Assembly: GCA_002496635.1 (NCBI GenBank)
Contig: DAKQ01000034.1
Span: 1 to 10,762, forward strand
Length of the DNA stretch: 10,762 nucleotides
Reading direction: 5' to 3'
Origin: Euryarchaeota archaeon UBA82
GTDB lineage: Archaea; Thermoplasmatota; Poseidoniia; Poseidoniales; Poseidoniaceae
Of this stretch, positions 1 through 7,800 are shown piece by piece. The translations under genes were made by a program, and so were the position numbers. The notes beneath the pieces were generated by a model. That model was not told the DNA's origin, ran no database searches, and saw only the letters and a list, made by a program, of their open reading frames with translations. Position 1 is the first letter of the stretch. Every line of letters starts with the position of its first letter.

Positions 1-813
1 TTGACCATGAGCTCCAACCTCTCGACGGAAACATGAAGAAACACCAACTATCTTGATTGGTAACTGTTCTTCTGGGATTGTTTCTCCCATGAACATAGCC
101 GTGAGTGGGTGCTCAGCAGTAGCAATCATGTAGTAGCCATCTGGCTCGATACCGTACATCACGGTCTCAAAGTCAGATAGATCCGTTACGCCCTCGTAAG
201 CAGTACGATTCATCATGACAGGGGGTTGAACGAAGGTAAATCCACGTTCTTGAATAAAATCAACAGAGTAGGCTTGCAGAGCTATTTCCATTCGAGCGAG
301 ATCTCCTTTAAGGAAAAAGAATCGACTTCCAGTAATCTTAGCAGCACGTTCAAGGTCAACCCACTTGTTCTCTTCAATCAGTTCATTGTGCGTCTTTGGT
401 TCAAACGTGAACGTTGGCTCTTGCCCATGTAAGGAATGTTTGGTATTTCCAGATTCATCAGCACCTGAAGGGACTTCTGGATGGAGGAGATTAGGAATAC
501 GCATACGGATGGCATCTCTCTCTTCGAGAACTGCTGCAGTTTGTGCTTCCATTTCAGAAATTTGTGAACCCAAATTTGCAACTTCTGCAAGAATACGTTG
601 TGCCTCTGCTTCATCTCCAGACTTCTTGGCAGCACCAATCCCACGAGCTGCCTCGTTCTTCTGACGCCTTAAATCAGAGGTCTTGTGAAGCAAATCTTTC
701 CATTTCCCATCCAATGTGATGACACTATCGATTTGGTCGTGAGGAAGACTGCGTCGGTCGAAATCTGCTCGGATTCGATCCGGTTCATCTCTGAATAAAT
801 GGATATCAAGCAC
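1..813 (-). CDS. serS: Seryl-tRNA synthetase, N-terminal part (runs off left edge)
   Basis: Class II aminoacyl-tRNA synthetase that charges tRNA-Ser (and tRNA-Sec where present) with serine in the cytoplasm. The window holds 271 codons of a family usually about 420-450 residues long; the C-terminal part, including motif 3, lies beyond position 1. Residues about 30-105 form the long charged helical hairpin (LRRQKNEAARG, EMEAQTAAVLEERDAIR) that in this family grips the tRNA variable arm, ending in the typical IPNLLHPEVP turn. The catalytic core follows, with FTFVQPPVMMNRTAYEG, the ATAEHPLTA segment and the start of motif 2 (CFRREVGAHG) at the edge. The start is GTG at 813: the ATG at 820 is out of frame and hits a stop after four codons, and an AGGTGAT ribosome binding site sits 5 nt upstream of the GTG. 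It is the bacterial/common type rather than the rare methanogen type, judging by the N-terminal coiled coil. It lies 10 nt downstream of the presenilin-like gene and is probably co-transcribed with it. Confidence 0.94.
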   Translation of the reverse strand, partial: MLDIHLFRDEPDRIRADFDRRSLPHDQIDSVITLDGKWKDLLHKTSDLRRQKNEAARGIGAAKKSGDEAEAQRILAEVANLGSQISEMEAQTAAVLEERDAIRMRIPNLLHPEVPSGADESGNTKHSLHGQEPTFTFEPKTHNELIEENKWVDLERAAKITGSRFFFLKGDLARMEIALQAYSVDFIQERGFTFVQPPVMMNRTAYEGVTDLSDFETVMYGIEPDGYYMIATAEHPLTAMFMGETIPEEQLPIKIVGVSSCFRREVGAHGQ

Positions 814-818
814 TCTTC

Positions 819-825
819 ATCACCT
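819..825 (-). promoter_or_regulatory. Ribosome binding site of serS, overlapping the upstream stop
   Basis: AGGTGAT on the minus strand is a long match to the anti-Shine-Dalgarno end of archaeal 16S rRNA, 5 nt before the GTG start at 813. Its first two bases belong to the TAG stop of the presenilin-like gene (826-824). This arrangement supports translational coupling and settles the non-ATG start of serS. Confidence 0.75.
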
Positions 826-2959
826 ACAAACTGATATTAAACTGGAACATTGCCATTCCAATGGTCATGAATCCACCAAGGATGTAACCAAGAATGGCTC
901 CACCATTGAGCAGCGGAAGACCTGCTTGCGCTTTTCCTTGGCCAACATACCACATGAGGACTGAATACCCTACAAGACTTCCAAAGAGTGTTGCCATGGC
1001 CATAATCAAACCATCATCGCCTCCGATGTACTGGAGAGTAGAGAGAACGAGCATACCAGGGAAGATAACATCGCCTAAGCCCATCAGCATAGCATCGTTA
1101 CTCTTCTTGATAACACGCTCTCGAGGTTGTGAAGACGATTGTATGGAGACGGAATCAGGACCATCACTCGAAGGTTCTTCATCTCCAAGAGGCGTACGTT
1201 CTGCTCTAAATGAATAGTCAGAATCTTGGGGAGCAACCAAGAGAATAGGTAAATTGAGATTGATCATCGTATCAGCAAGATCGAGCATATGCTTAGATTT
1301 GTACACAGCCCATGCATCATATATCGCTGCAGCGACCATGAACACCATGATCAAGGTCGGCACAAAAGAAACTCCGAGCATAACAATGACGCCTGAACCC
1401 ACGAGGATTCCGACGGTATTGACGACATACCATTCGCTGTGAACATAGAGTAAAATCATCAAGATGATACTAACAAGCAAACCAATCAAAGTTGGAATGT
1501 CTTCAAAGACAATTCCTCCGCTGAGGAACATTGAGGATTCAATAACACCTGCAGTCATAGAGTAATTATCGCCGATAACAACTGTGTGGAGATGCGTTGT
1601 GTCATCGACGGTGTCTTTTGGTGTATCACCGAAGGCAACTGCAACGTTTTCTCCTTCAGGCACATCGATAATTAGTCTCTGGACCATACTTGATCCGTAC
1701 AGGAGACGTGCTTCATCTTCGGTTGTGACAAGTAGTTCAGTATATCCTGAAGCATCAATATCTGTCAATCGGACATCTCGGATTTGGTCTGCGAAGTTAT
1801 TGATTGAGACTTTACCTTCATCAACAACGAGAATCTCTTCAGCAGGTTGGTAATTCCAAGCAATAATATCTCCCCCTTCAGTTCCAAGAACGATGAGTTG
1901 GTCATCGGTACTTGCTTCACTCATTTTCTTATCAGCAACGTTCGAGTAACCGACGTCAACTGCTGAGAAATTTGCACTCGAGGTTGCGTTGATGAGAACC
2001 GTCGCTGGAGGCGCTGTCGAACCTACTTGGGGAGGTACGTTCACCGATTTCTCAAGTTCCACAACACCAGCCATTTCTTTACTGACGATGAGAAGATGTG
2101 TGTCATCGAGCAATTCCGCTTCAATGAGATCGTCGATAACTTTCATCTCGCTTGGAAGTTGCCAGGCCGCCTGGAAAGTCATGACATTCGGCACTTCCTC
2201 AAAGGTGGCGAAACGGTGAAGTTTCTCCCCACCATCGATAATGTAAACTGAGTCACTTGTCTCGACTGCAAGAATGCAACCAAACTGCACACGAGGGAAT
2301 ATGTTTCCATCATTATCATATTCAAAACACTCGTAGGTTGAGAGGAGAGTACCATCACTAAGTGAAAGGGTTTGAATCAATGCTCCGTTGTTGATAGTAA
2401 TGGTTTCTGGACCAGTTGCGACAACGAGTTTAGCAAGTTCATAACTTTCATTCCCATGAGGAATCACGGATGTCCAAATTGGTTCAGCCATCCCGAGCTG
2501 ATTCAATCGAATGGTGTTGTTGATGATCCCATTTTCATTGGTTCGAATTGAATCGATGTATTGATTCATACCAATTTCGGCCAAATATTCAGCTTCTATG
2601 AAATCTGTTGATTCGTATTCGAAAGGCGTAACCGTATCATCAACCATGATCTGATGAGCGAGTGGTACGCTTGCATACATCAATGCAATGAAGAGAATAC
2701 CCATGATTCCGTACTTGATGACCCATTCTTTCTTGTAGCGGGCAAGAGCAAGAATCGCAGCAGTGAAGATAAAAATCATCACTAATTCAAGGGCAATAAA
2801 ACGTAACTGAGACGCCCCTTCAGCCCCAAAGGCTTGCAATCCAGCCTTGTCATACCATGGACGAATAAATATAGCAAGGAAGATTGTTACCAAGAACATC
2901 GAAGCCATTCCAATCATGGAAGGAAGTTGGCGGCGGAACCCTCCGTCGATGTCGCTCAT
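824..2959 (-). CDS. Presenilin/SPP-like intramembrane aspartyl protease with large extracytoplasmic insert
   Basis: Membrane-embedded aspartyl protease of the archaeal presenilin / signal peptide peptidase group, which cuts membrane helices of other proteins. Numbering from the ATG at 2959 (711 residues), hydrophobic segments fit nine membrane helices: about 16-33, 52-74, 83-101, 489-506, 510-530, 532-554, 622-645, 649-672 and 679-703. The catalytic YD motif (AAAIYDAW, Asp548) is in helix 6 and GLGD (Asp630) in helix 7. GLPLLNGG (680-687) stands in helix 9 where presenilins have PAL. Archaeal relatives are usually about 300 residues; here some 384 residues (105-488) interrupt helices 3 and 4 and look like a beta-propeller. 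A polar loop (575-621) separates helices 6 and 7, as in presenilins. A TTG five codons upstream (2974) is the only other in-frame start, since a TAG lies two codons before it; neither start has a clear ribosome binding site. The gene precedes serS in an apparent operon. Substrate unknown. Confidence 0.9.
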   Translation of the reverse strand: MSDIDGGFRRQLPSMIGMASMFLVTIFLAIFIRPWYDKAGLQAFGAEGASQLRFIALELVMIFIFTAAILALARYKKEWVIKYGIMGILFIALMYASVPLAHQIMVDDTVTPFEYESTDFIEAEYLAEIGMNQYIDSIRTNENGIINNTIRLNQLGMAEPIWTSVIPHGNESYELAKLVVATGPETITINNGALIQTLSLSDGTLLSTYECFEYDNDGNIFPRVQFGCILAVETSDSVYIIDGGEKLHRFATFEEVPNVMTFQAAWQLPSEMKVIDDLIEAELLDDTHLLIVSKEMAGVVELEKSVNVPPQVGSTAPPATVLINATSSANFSAVDVGYSNVADKKMSEASTDDQLIVLGTEGGDIIAWNYQPAEEILVVDEGKVSINNFADQIRDVRLTDIDASGYTELLVTTEDEARLLYGSSMVQRLIIDVPEGENVAVAFGDTPKDTVDDTTHLHTVVIGDNYSMTAGVIESSMFLSGGIVFEDIPTLIGLLVSIILMILLYVHSEWYVVNTVGILVGSGVIVMLGVSFVPTLIMVFMVAAAIYDAWAVYKSKHMLDLADTMINLNLPILLVAPQDSDYSFRAERTPLGDEEPSSDGPDSVSIQSSSQPRERVIKKSNDAMLMGLGDVIFPGMLVLSTLQYIGGDDGLIMAMATLFGSLVGYSVLMWYVGQGKAQAGLPLLNGGAILGYILGGFMTIGMAMFQFNISL
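1496..2647 (-). other. Inserted beta-propeller-like domain of the presenilin-like protease
   Basis: Residues 105-488 of the protease lie between membrane helices 3 and 4. With the presenilin topology (N-terminus inside) this loop faces outside the cell. It is rich in short beta-like segments with blade-like phrases: NGALIQTLSLSDGTLLSTYE, SDSVYIIDGG and VLGTEGGDIIAWNYQ resemble PQQ/YVTN-type propeller blades, and LTDIDASGYTELLV resembles an FG-GAP/VCBS calcium site. Two cysteines (211 and 228), the only ones I noticed here, could pair. The fold is inferred from motif resemblance only, and the number of blades cannot be settled by eye. Confidence 0.6.
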
Positions 2960-3068
2960 GCTTCTGCCATACAAGAACTACATTTGAGCACATCGCTACA
3001 ACCATGACTAGAATTGCCTATCGCCACACCTATGACGAGTGTACGATACGAACAATCTGGGGGAGCGA
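2960..3068. promoter_or_regulatory. Divergent intergenic region between the protease gene and folC
   Basis: These 109 bp separate the two divergent start codons and must carry promoters for both the serS-side operon (minus) and the folC operon (plus), since no other upstream space exists. I see no convincing TATA box or BRE in either direction, no inverted repeat of note and no small gene. The folC-proximal end carries its purine-rich ribosome binding site. Promoter assignment is therefore by position, not by motif. Confidence 0.5.
3059..3065 (+). promoter_or_regulatory. Probable ribosome binding site of folC
   Basis: GGGGGAG lies 3 nt before the ATG at 3069. The spacer is short, but the upstream GTG at 3039 has no such sequence, so this site favours the ATG start. 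Confidence 0.5.
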
Positions 3069-4337
3069 ATGTCCGATATCCGACACTGGCTTGATCAGAC
3101 CAAGTTTCGAGGCATGAGACTTGGACTTGACCGCGCGCATGAAGTTCACAAACACCTCGTTCAAAACTATGATTCAACCATCATTCATGTTGCAGGAAGT
3201 AACGGTAAAGGGACTGTTTGTGCATTAACAGCAACGCATCTGAATCGTTTGAATCGAAGTACGGTCATGTTCACTTCACCACATCTTGTACGTGTCGAAG
3301 AGCGGATTCGAGTGAATGGGAGACCGATCACTGAGGAACAGTTCAACACATACTTGTCCCTTATTCGGCAAACAGAAATCAGTTTGGATATTGAATTGAC
3401 CTTTTTTGAGATTACATTTCTTGCTTCCTGTCTTTGTGCAAGGGACATTAATCCTGATGCCTTCATCGTAGAAACAGGACTTGGCGGGCGCTTTGATGCA
3501 ACACGAATCTTGCCAGCAGATGTCTCTTTACTCACATCGATTACGCTTGAACATCAAGATATTCTTGGCAGTACATTGGCTGAAATAGCTGCAGAAAAAG
3601 CAGCCATTGCTCGACCCAATAAACATATGCTTGTTCGAGAAATGCAAGATACTGAAGCTCGATTTGCAATTGAGTACGAAGTACGCCACGCTGGGCAAGA
3701 AAATCTTGGTGAAATTCCTGCATCTGCAAGTCTAGAATGGATTCAAATCGACTCAGATTCTTCAATGAAAGAAGAAGCAATGGCGTTGGTAAAGGCAACG
3801 TTAAACCATCTGGATTTCAATATTGATTCGCTCTATGAATCCATGCTTGATCTAAATTGGCCTGGTCGAATGCAGTACATTGAACCAATGTCTTGGGGAG
3901 GAACTCTTTTTGTGGATGCAGCTCACAATCCCAGCGGATTGAAGCGAGTGATTCCAACCATCTCTGAACTCTTATCTTCACAACAAGAATGGGTCTTGGT
4001 CTTTGGTTGCACTCCTCAAGATGATTTGGAAGAATTTACCAAGCCTTTACTCGATCTCTGTAAGGAAAATCCTCCCTCTCATGTTCTCCTCACAGTACCT
4101 CAGACAGGACGGTATCCAGGTGTACATATTTCAGAACTATCAAATCTTAATTGGACTTATACGCAATCAGTGCTTCACACATCAACTCCAAAGGAATTGA
4201 AACCGATTCTTGAAAATAACAAACCTGAATTCACGTTGGTAATAGGTTCGCTATATCTCATCGGAGAGTTGTTCGAGGCATTCCAACTCTATGGGTCAAA
4301 ACATCTCGAATTGTTCCCACCAAACAATCAAAGGTAG
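3069..4337 (+). CDS. folC: Folylpolyglutamate synthase / dihydrofolate synthase family (FolC)
   Basis: Mur-ligase-family enzyme that uses ATP to add glutamate to folates (and in some members to dihydropteroate), keeping the cofactor in the cell and active. Numbered from the ATG at 3069 it has 422 residues, the normal family length. Family signatures are in order: the P-loop AGSNGKGT (42-49), TSPHL (69-73), ETGLGGRFDAT (135-145), LEHQDILG (160-167), the EKAAI lysine region that is carbamylated in known FolC structures (Lys177), NWPGRM (263-268), DAAHNPSG (283-290) and a late GSLYLIGE (393-400). An in-frame GTG at 3039 would add ten residues but lacks a ribosome binding site and would lengthen a normal N-terminus (MSDIRHWLDQTKF). 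It is first gene of a two-gene unit with the dCMP deaminase 26 nt downstream. Whether it also has dihydrofolate synthase activity, or works on another pterin, cannot be told from sequence. Confidence 0.92.
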   Translation: MSDIRHWLDQTKFRGMRLGLDRAHEVHKHLVQNYDSTIIHVAGSNGKGTVCALTATHLNRLNRSTVMFTSPHLVRVEERIRVNGRPITEEQFNTYLSLIRQTEISLDIELTFFEITFLASCLCARDINPDAFIVETGLGGRFDATRILPADVSLLTSITLEHQDILGSTLAEIAAEKAAIARPNKHMLVREMQDTEARFAIEYEVRHAGQENLGEIPASASLEWIQIDSDSSMKEEAMALVKATLNHLDFNIDSLYESMLDLNWPGRMQYIEPMSWGGTLFVDAAHNPSGLKRVIPTISELLSSQQEWVLVFGCTPQDDLEEFTKPLLDLCKENPPSHVLLTVPQTGRYPGVHISELSNLNWTYTQSVLHTSTPKELKPILENNKPEFTLVIGSLYLIGELFEAFQLYGSKHLELFPPNNQR

Positions 4338-4363
4338 GAAGAACGAGCCCTGTATGAGTCAAG

Positions 4364-4810
4364 ATGAGTGATAAGTGGGACCTTCGGTTTATTGAACTCG
4401 CACACCACATTAGTTCTTGGAGTAAAGATCCTTCAACAAAGGTTGGTTGTGTGGTTGTTGGTGCTGACCGAGAGATTCGGTCAACAGGATTCAACGGCTT
4501 TCCAAGAGGAATCGATGATTCATTAGAACGACTCCAGAACCGAGAAGAAAAATATCCTCTTATCTGTCATGCTGAGGAAAATGCCATCATGCATGCTGCC
4601 CGTATTGGCGTTTCTCTCAAAGATTGCACAGCCTATGTGACATGGCCTCCATGTACTCGGTGTGCTCGTTCATTGATTCAAGCAGGAATTGTCGAAGTTG
4701 TTTATGCAGGTGGCAGCGATATACCAGAGAGATGGGTTGAAGATTTCACACGATCTACTGGTATGATGAAGGAAGCTGGCCTTAAACTTCGTAATGTCAA
4801 TCTGGAATAA
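4364..4810 (+). CDS. Deoxycytidylate (dCMP) deaminase family protein
   Basis: Zinc-dependent deaminase of 148 residues, a normal length, that most likely converts dCMP to dUMP, the substrate of thymidylate synthase. The zinc site is complete: HAE (His69, catalytic Glu71) and PPCTRC (Cys97, Cys100). KDPSTKVGCVVV (21-32) and GFNGFPRGI (42-50) are characteristic of dCMP deaminases rather than tRNA adenosine or free cytidine deaminases. The ATG at 4364 is preferred; an ATG ten bases earlier is out of frame and ends at once. No strong ribosome binding site is visible, so translation may depend on coupling to folC, whose stop lies 26 nt upstream. Together the pair supports dTMP synthesis: folate cofactor retention plus dUMP supply. 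The TAA stop directly abuts the stop of the convergent helicase gene, leaving no untranslated spacer. Substrate specificity is inferred from the family motifs. Confidence 0.9.
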   Translation: MSDKWDLRFIELAHHISSWSKDPSTKVGCVVVGADREIRSTGFNGFPRGIDDSLERLQNREEKYPLICHAEENAIMHAARIGVSLKDCTAYVTWPPCTRCARSLIQAGIVEVVYAGGSDIPERWVEDFTRSTGMMKEAGLKLRNVNLE

Positions 4811-7800
4811 TCAACCCCAGAAACGTCGAGTCCTAGCATATTCAATTTCTGCATGGTGTATTGATTGGAGGAGACTATCCATGTTGCCTTTGTGTCCTTT
4901 TCGAAGGATACGCTGAGCTGTCGCCTCCCCAACACCTCTTGCCATTAGACAAACAATTGCATGGAATCCGTGGGTTTTGATCAAGGAAGCGTTCCGAATC
5001 ATACGGTTACGATCACTTTCTTCGTCCGAAGCGACCCATCCTTCAAGCATCTTTTCAAGACCTTCCCGTGCGCAGACAAGCATTTGTCCCTTGCAAACAA
5101 TACAGTTCCCTGGATCCTTAAGTTCGGGATATCGTTCAACTCTAAATCGACGAATAGCTTGACATTTTAAGCAACAAAGGACTGCTCGTTCATTCATCAA
5201 TCGTAGACGTAATCTTGCACGGACCGCCTCATTATCCCAGTTGGGAAGAAGTAAGTCGCGTTGACTTCGATCTGAAATTCCAAGAGGGCCTGTTGGCGTA
5301 ACTACAATATCCAATAATCCCGATTGTATTCCTTGTAAGACATCTTTCGCTCCTTGAATGTCCATACGTTCGAAGTAGAGTTTACTGAGAACTTCATCCA
5401 CAACGATGGTCCCTCGATATTTACGAACCAAAGCACCTAGGTTGATTTTTCGTGGGTCTACACCATGACGTAAGATTCCAAATGTTTTCGCCACTTGTGC
5501 AAATCTCCAACGAACTTGCCGAGAGTTTGGAAGAGTTACTGCGAGTAAGCCTTCGATTCCGTCGGCTGGAAGTTCATTGAGCCAATTGACAACCTCGTGC
5601 GGTTCTAAATCAGCGCCTGAGAGATGTATTCTTGTTGGTTCGACCATTAAGCCCCCCCAACGCCCTGTCTTGGTTGAGGCCATTGCAAGGAGGAGATGTC
5701 CAATCGTTTCATTGATCAGTGTCCCTTGGCAGATATTGATGACAAGTGCTTCAGAACGTCGTTCGATAGTGATTGTTTGATCGTCAGGTAATGCTTCTGT
5801 CGCATCAATATGTCTGGTAATGGTATCCGCAAGAAGCCCGAGTGCTTCACCTTCCAGTGGATAATCTGTTAATGGCATTCCATCATGAGCAAGAATACCT
5901 GCTGGGTCTATTTGGTTGAGTTCTCGAGGCTCAAGTAGATTAAAATCCTCTGCGACAAGACGACGTAGTCGGCCAATGTTTCGTGCTACTGCAGCAGGTA
6001 CTGGTGGAAGTTCACCGACCCATGTCGGCGCTTCGCCCTGTATTGAGACAGGGGCGACAAGAACTTCGCTTTGTTCTGGGTCAGCATCAACAATAGTCCA
6101 TGTACGTCCTGCCATGACGAATTGACGTATTCTCCCATCTTCTTCTTCTCCACTCCCATTGAGTTCAAGCACAAAGGATTCGTCGACGTTTCCAATTGTT
6201 CGACGAGTAACAACATCCCGTACACGATAGGATTGTTTGTCTGGTATCATCGAGAGGTGGCTTTCAACCCACTTTCGTGTACGACCTGCTGAGGAAAACC
6301 ATCCATTCTTGAACCGCTTTGGAATTGGTAATTTCTTGAATTTATACTCTGATGGGATCTCTTCTTCAGGAACATCGTATCGGGGTAATTCGTCTGGCCA
6401 ATCTTCTTCCTCAGGAACCAGTCCTTTTGCCTCCATATAGAGACTCTTTGGCCAACGGTACCAGGGTCGTTCATTTACATCGACTGCATAGCGTAAAAGC
6501 CATCGATCAGAAAGAACTGCGAGGAGCGTTTCAGTATCATTCCGCTCCCAGTCTTCAAACTGTTCAGCATTCGAAAAGATTTCATGAACGTCATCGATTG
6601 GTACGACCTTGAAACTATGAGCCATGAGCATGATTTGGTTTGCTGCAATGCTGTAGGGGCGTTTTCTCCATTCGACATCTTCGATGTATCCCATGTGGGA
6701 GCGATGGGCAACAACAGCAGCTTCAGCGATACCATCTGTTTCCCAAGCAAGAAGATGGCCTCTACCTATCCCTCCAATTCTGTGGTCAGCGCGGCCTACT
6801 CTCTGCAACATTCTGTCTACGGAACGAGGACTCTCTAATTGGACGATTTTTTGAATCGAACCAACATCAATTCCAAGTTCAAGACTTGAGGTACAAATGA
6901 GAGCATGAAGAGAACCATTACGGATATTTTCTTCCATTTCTTGCCGTGTTTCTGCTGCTAAACTACCATGATGGACTCCGATATTGAGTTGTGGAGCCAT
7001 TGTTTGCAGACGTTGTGCAACTGTTTCCGCTGCATTACGACTGTTGACGAACACCAAGCAAGGGGGATCGTTTCCAACAAGTTCAGCAAGGAGACGAAAC
7101 GTAGCATGTGCTCTTGGTGAAAGCCGCATTTCAATCGCTCCCACCTCATCCTCAGGCATAGGAGGGGCAGTTTCCACAGAGAGAACTGTCGAACGCTCGG
7201 CTGGAGCATTGATTGGTACACATGAGTCAGAAGCCATCCATTGTGCAACTTGCTTTGGATTACCGACAGTTGCAGAGAGCCCAATCCGTTGCAGGCGTTG
7301 TCCGCTCAAGGCTTCTAATCGCTCAAGTCCAAGGCGGAGTTGCCATCCTCGCTCACTCCCTGCCAAATCGTGTACTTCGTCAATGATGACGGCTTTAACA
7401 CTGCTAAGCAAGCCACGAAGGCGATGACCGGTAAACATCAGTTGGAAGGTTTCAGGAGTTGTCACCAAGAGGTGAGGGGGTTTTCTGACTTGTCGTGCCC
7501 TCTCACTCGTGGTTGTATCGCCATGGCGGAGGCCAAATCGTAATTCCAATGCTTCACTTAATTCAGCCAAACGACGGTCAACATCTCGATTGAGTGCACG
7601 TAGAGGCGTAACGTAGAGAATTGCAAGAGGATCCCACTCTTCGACTTTACATCTGTGAAGTAAGGGTAATACTGCTGCGAGTGTTTTTCCCGATCCTGTT
7701 GGAGCGATGAGAAGTCGATCTTTCCCTTCTGCTAACTCAGGCAGTGCAGCCTCTTGAATCGGTGTGGGCTCCCAACCACGTTTCTCAATGAAGGATTGCA

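Noticed and set aside
365..664. Open frame on the plus strand opposite serS
   Set aside because: It is antisense to the coiled-coil and catalytic coding part of serS; the Ser/Arg/Ala-rich product is typical of a shadow frame.
814..820. ATG at 820 as the serS start
   Set aside because: It is out of frame with serS and reaches a stop after four codons.
2960..2974. Upstream TTG start for the presenilin-like protease
   Set aside because: Possible, but TTG is rare, no ribosome binding site precedes it and a stop lies two codons upstream; the ATG five codons later is simpler.
3039..3068. Upstream GTG start for folC, adding ten residues
   Set aside because: It has no ribosome binding site, extends past the normal family N-terminus, and the ATG at 3069 has a purine-rich site just before it.
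2956..3177. 73-codon open frame on the minus strand across the divergent spacer
   Set aside because: It lies largely antisense to the well-supported folC N-terminus, begins with TTG, and its product has no recognisable features.
4808..4813. Transcription terminator at the convergent junction
   Set aside because: No U-run or hairpin is visible; both flanks are coding sequence.
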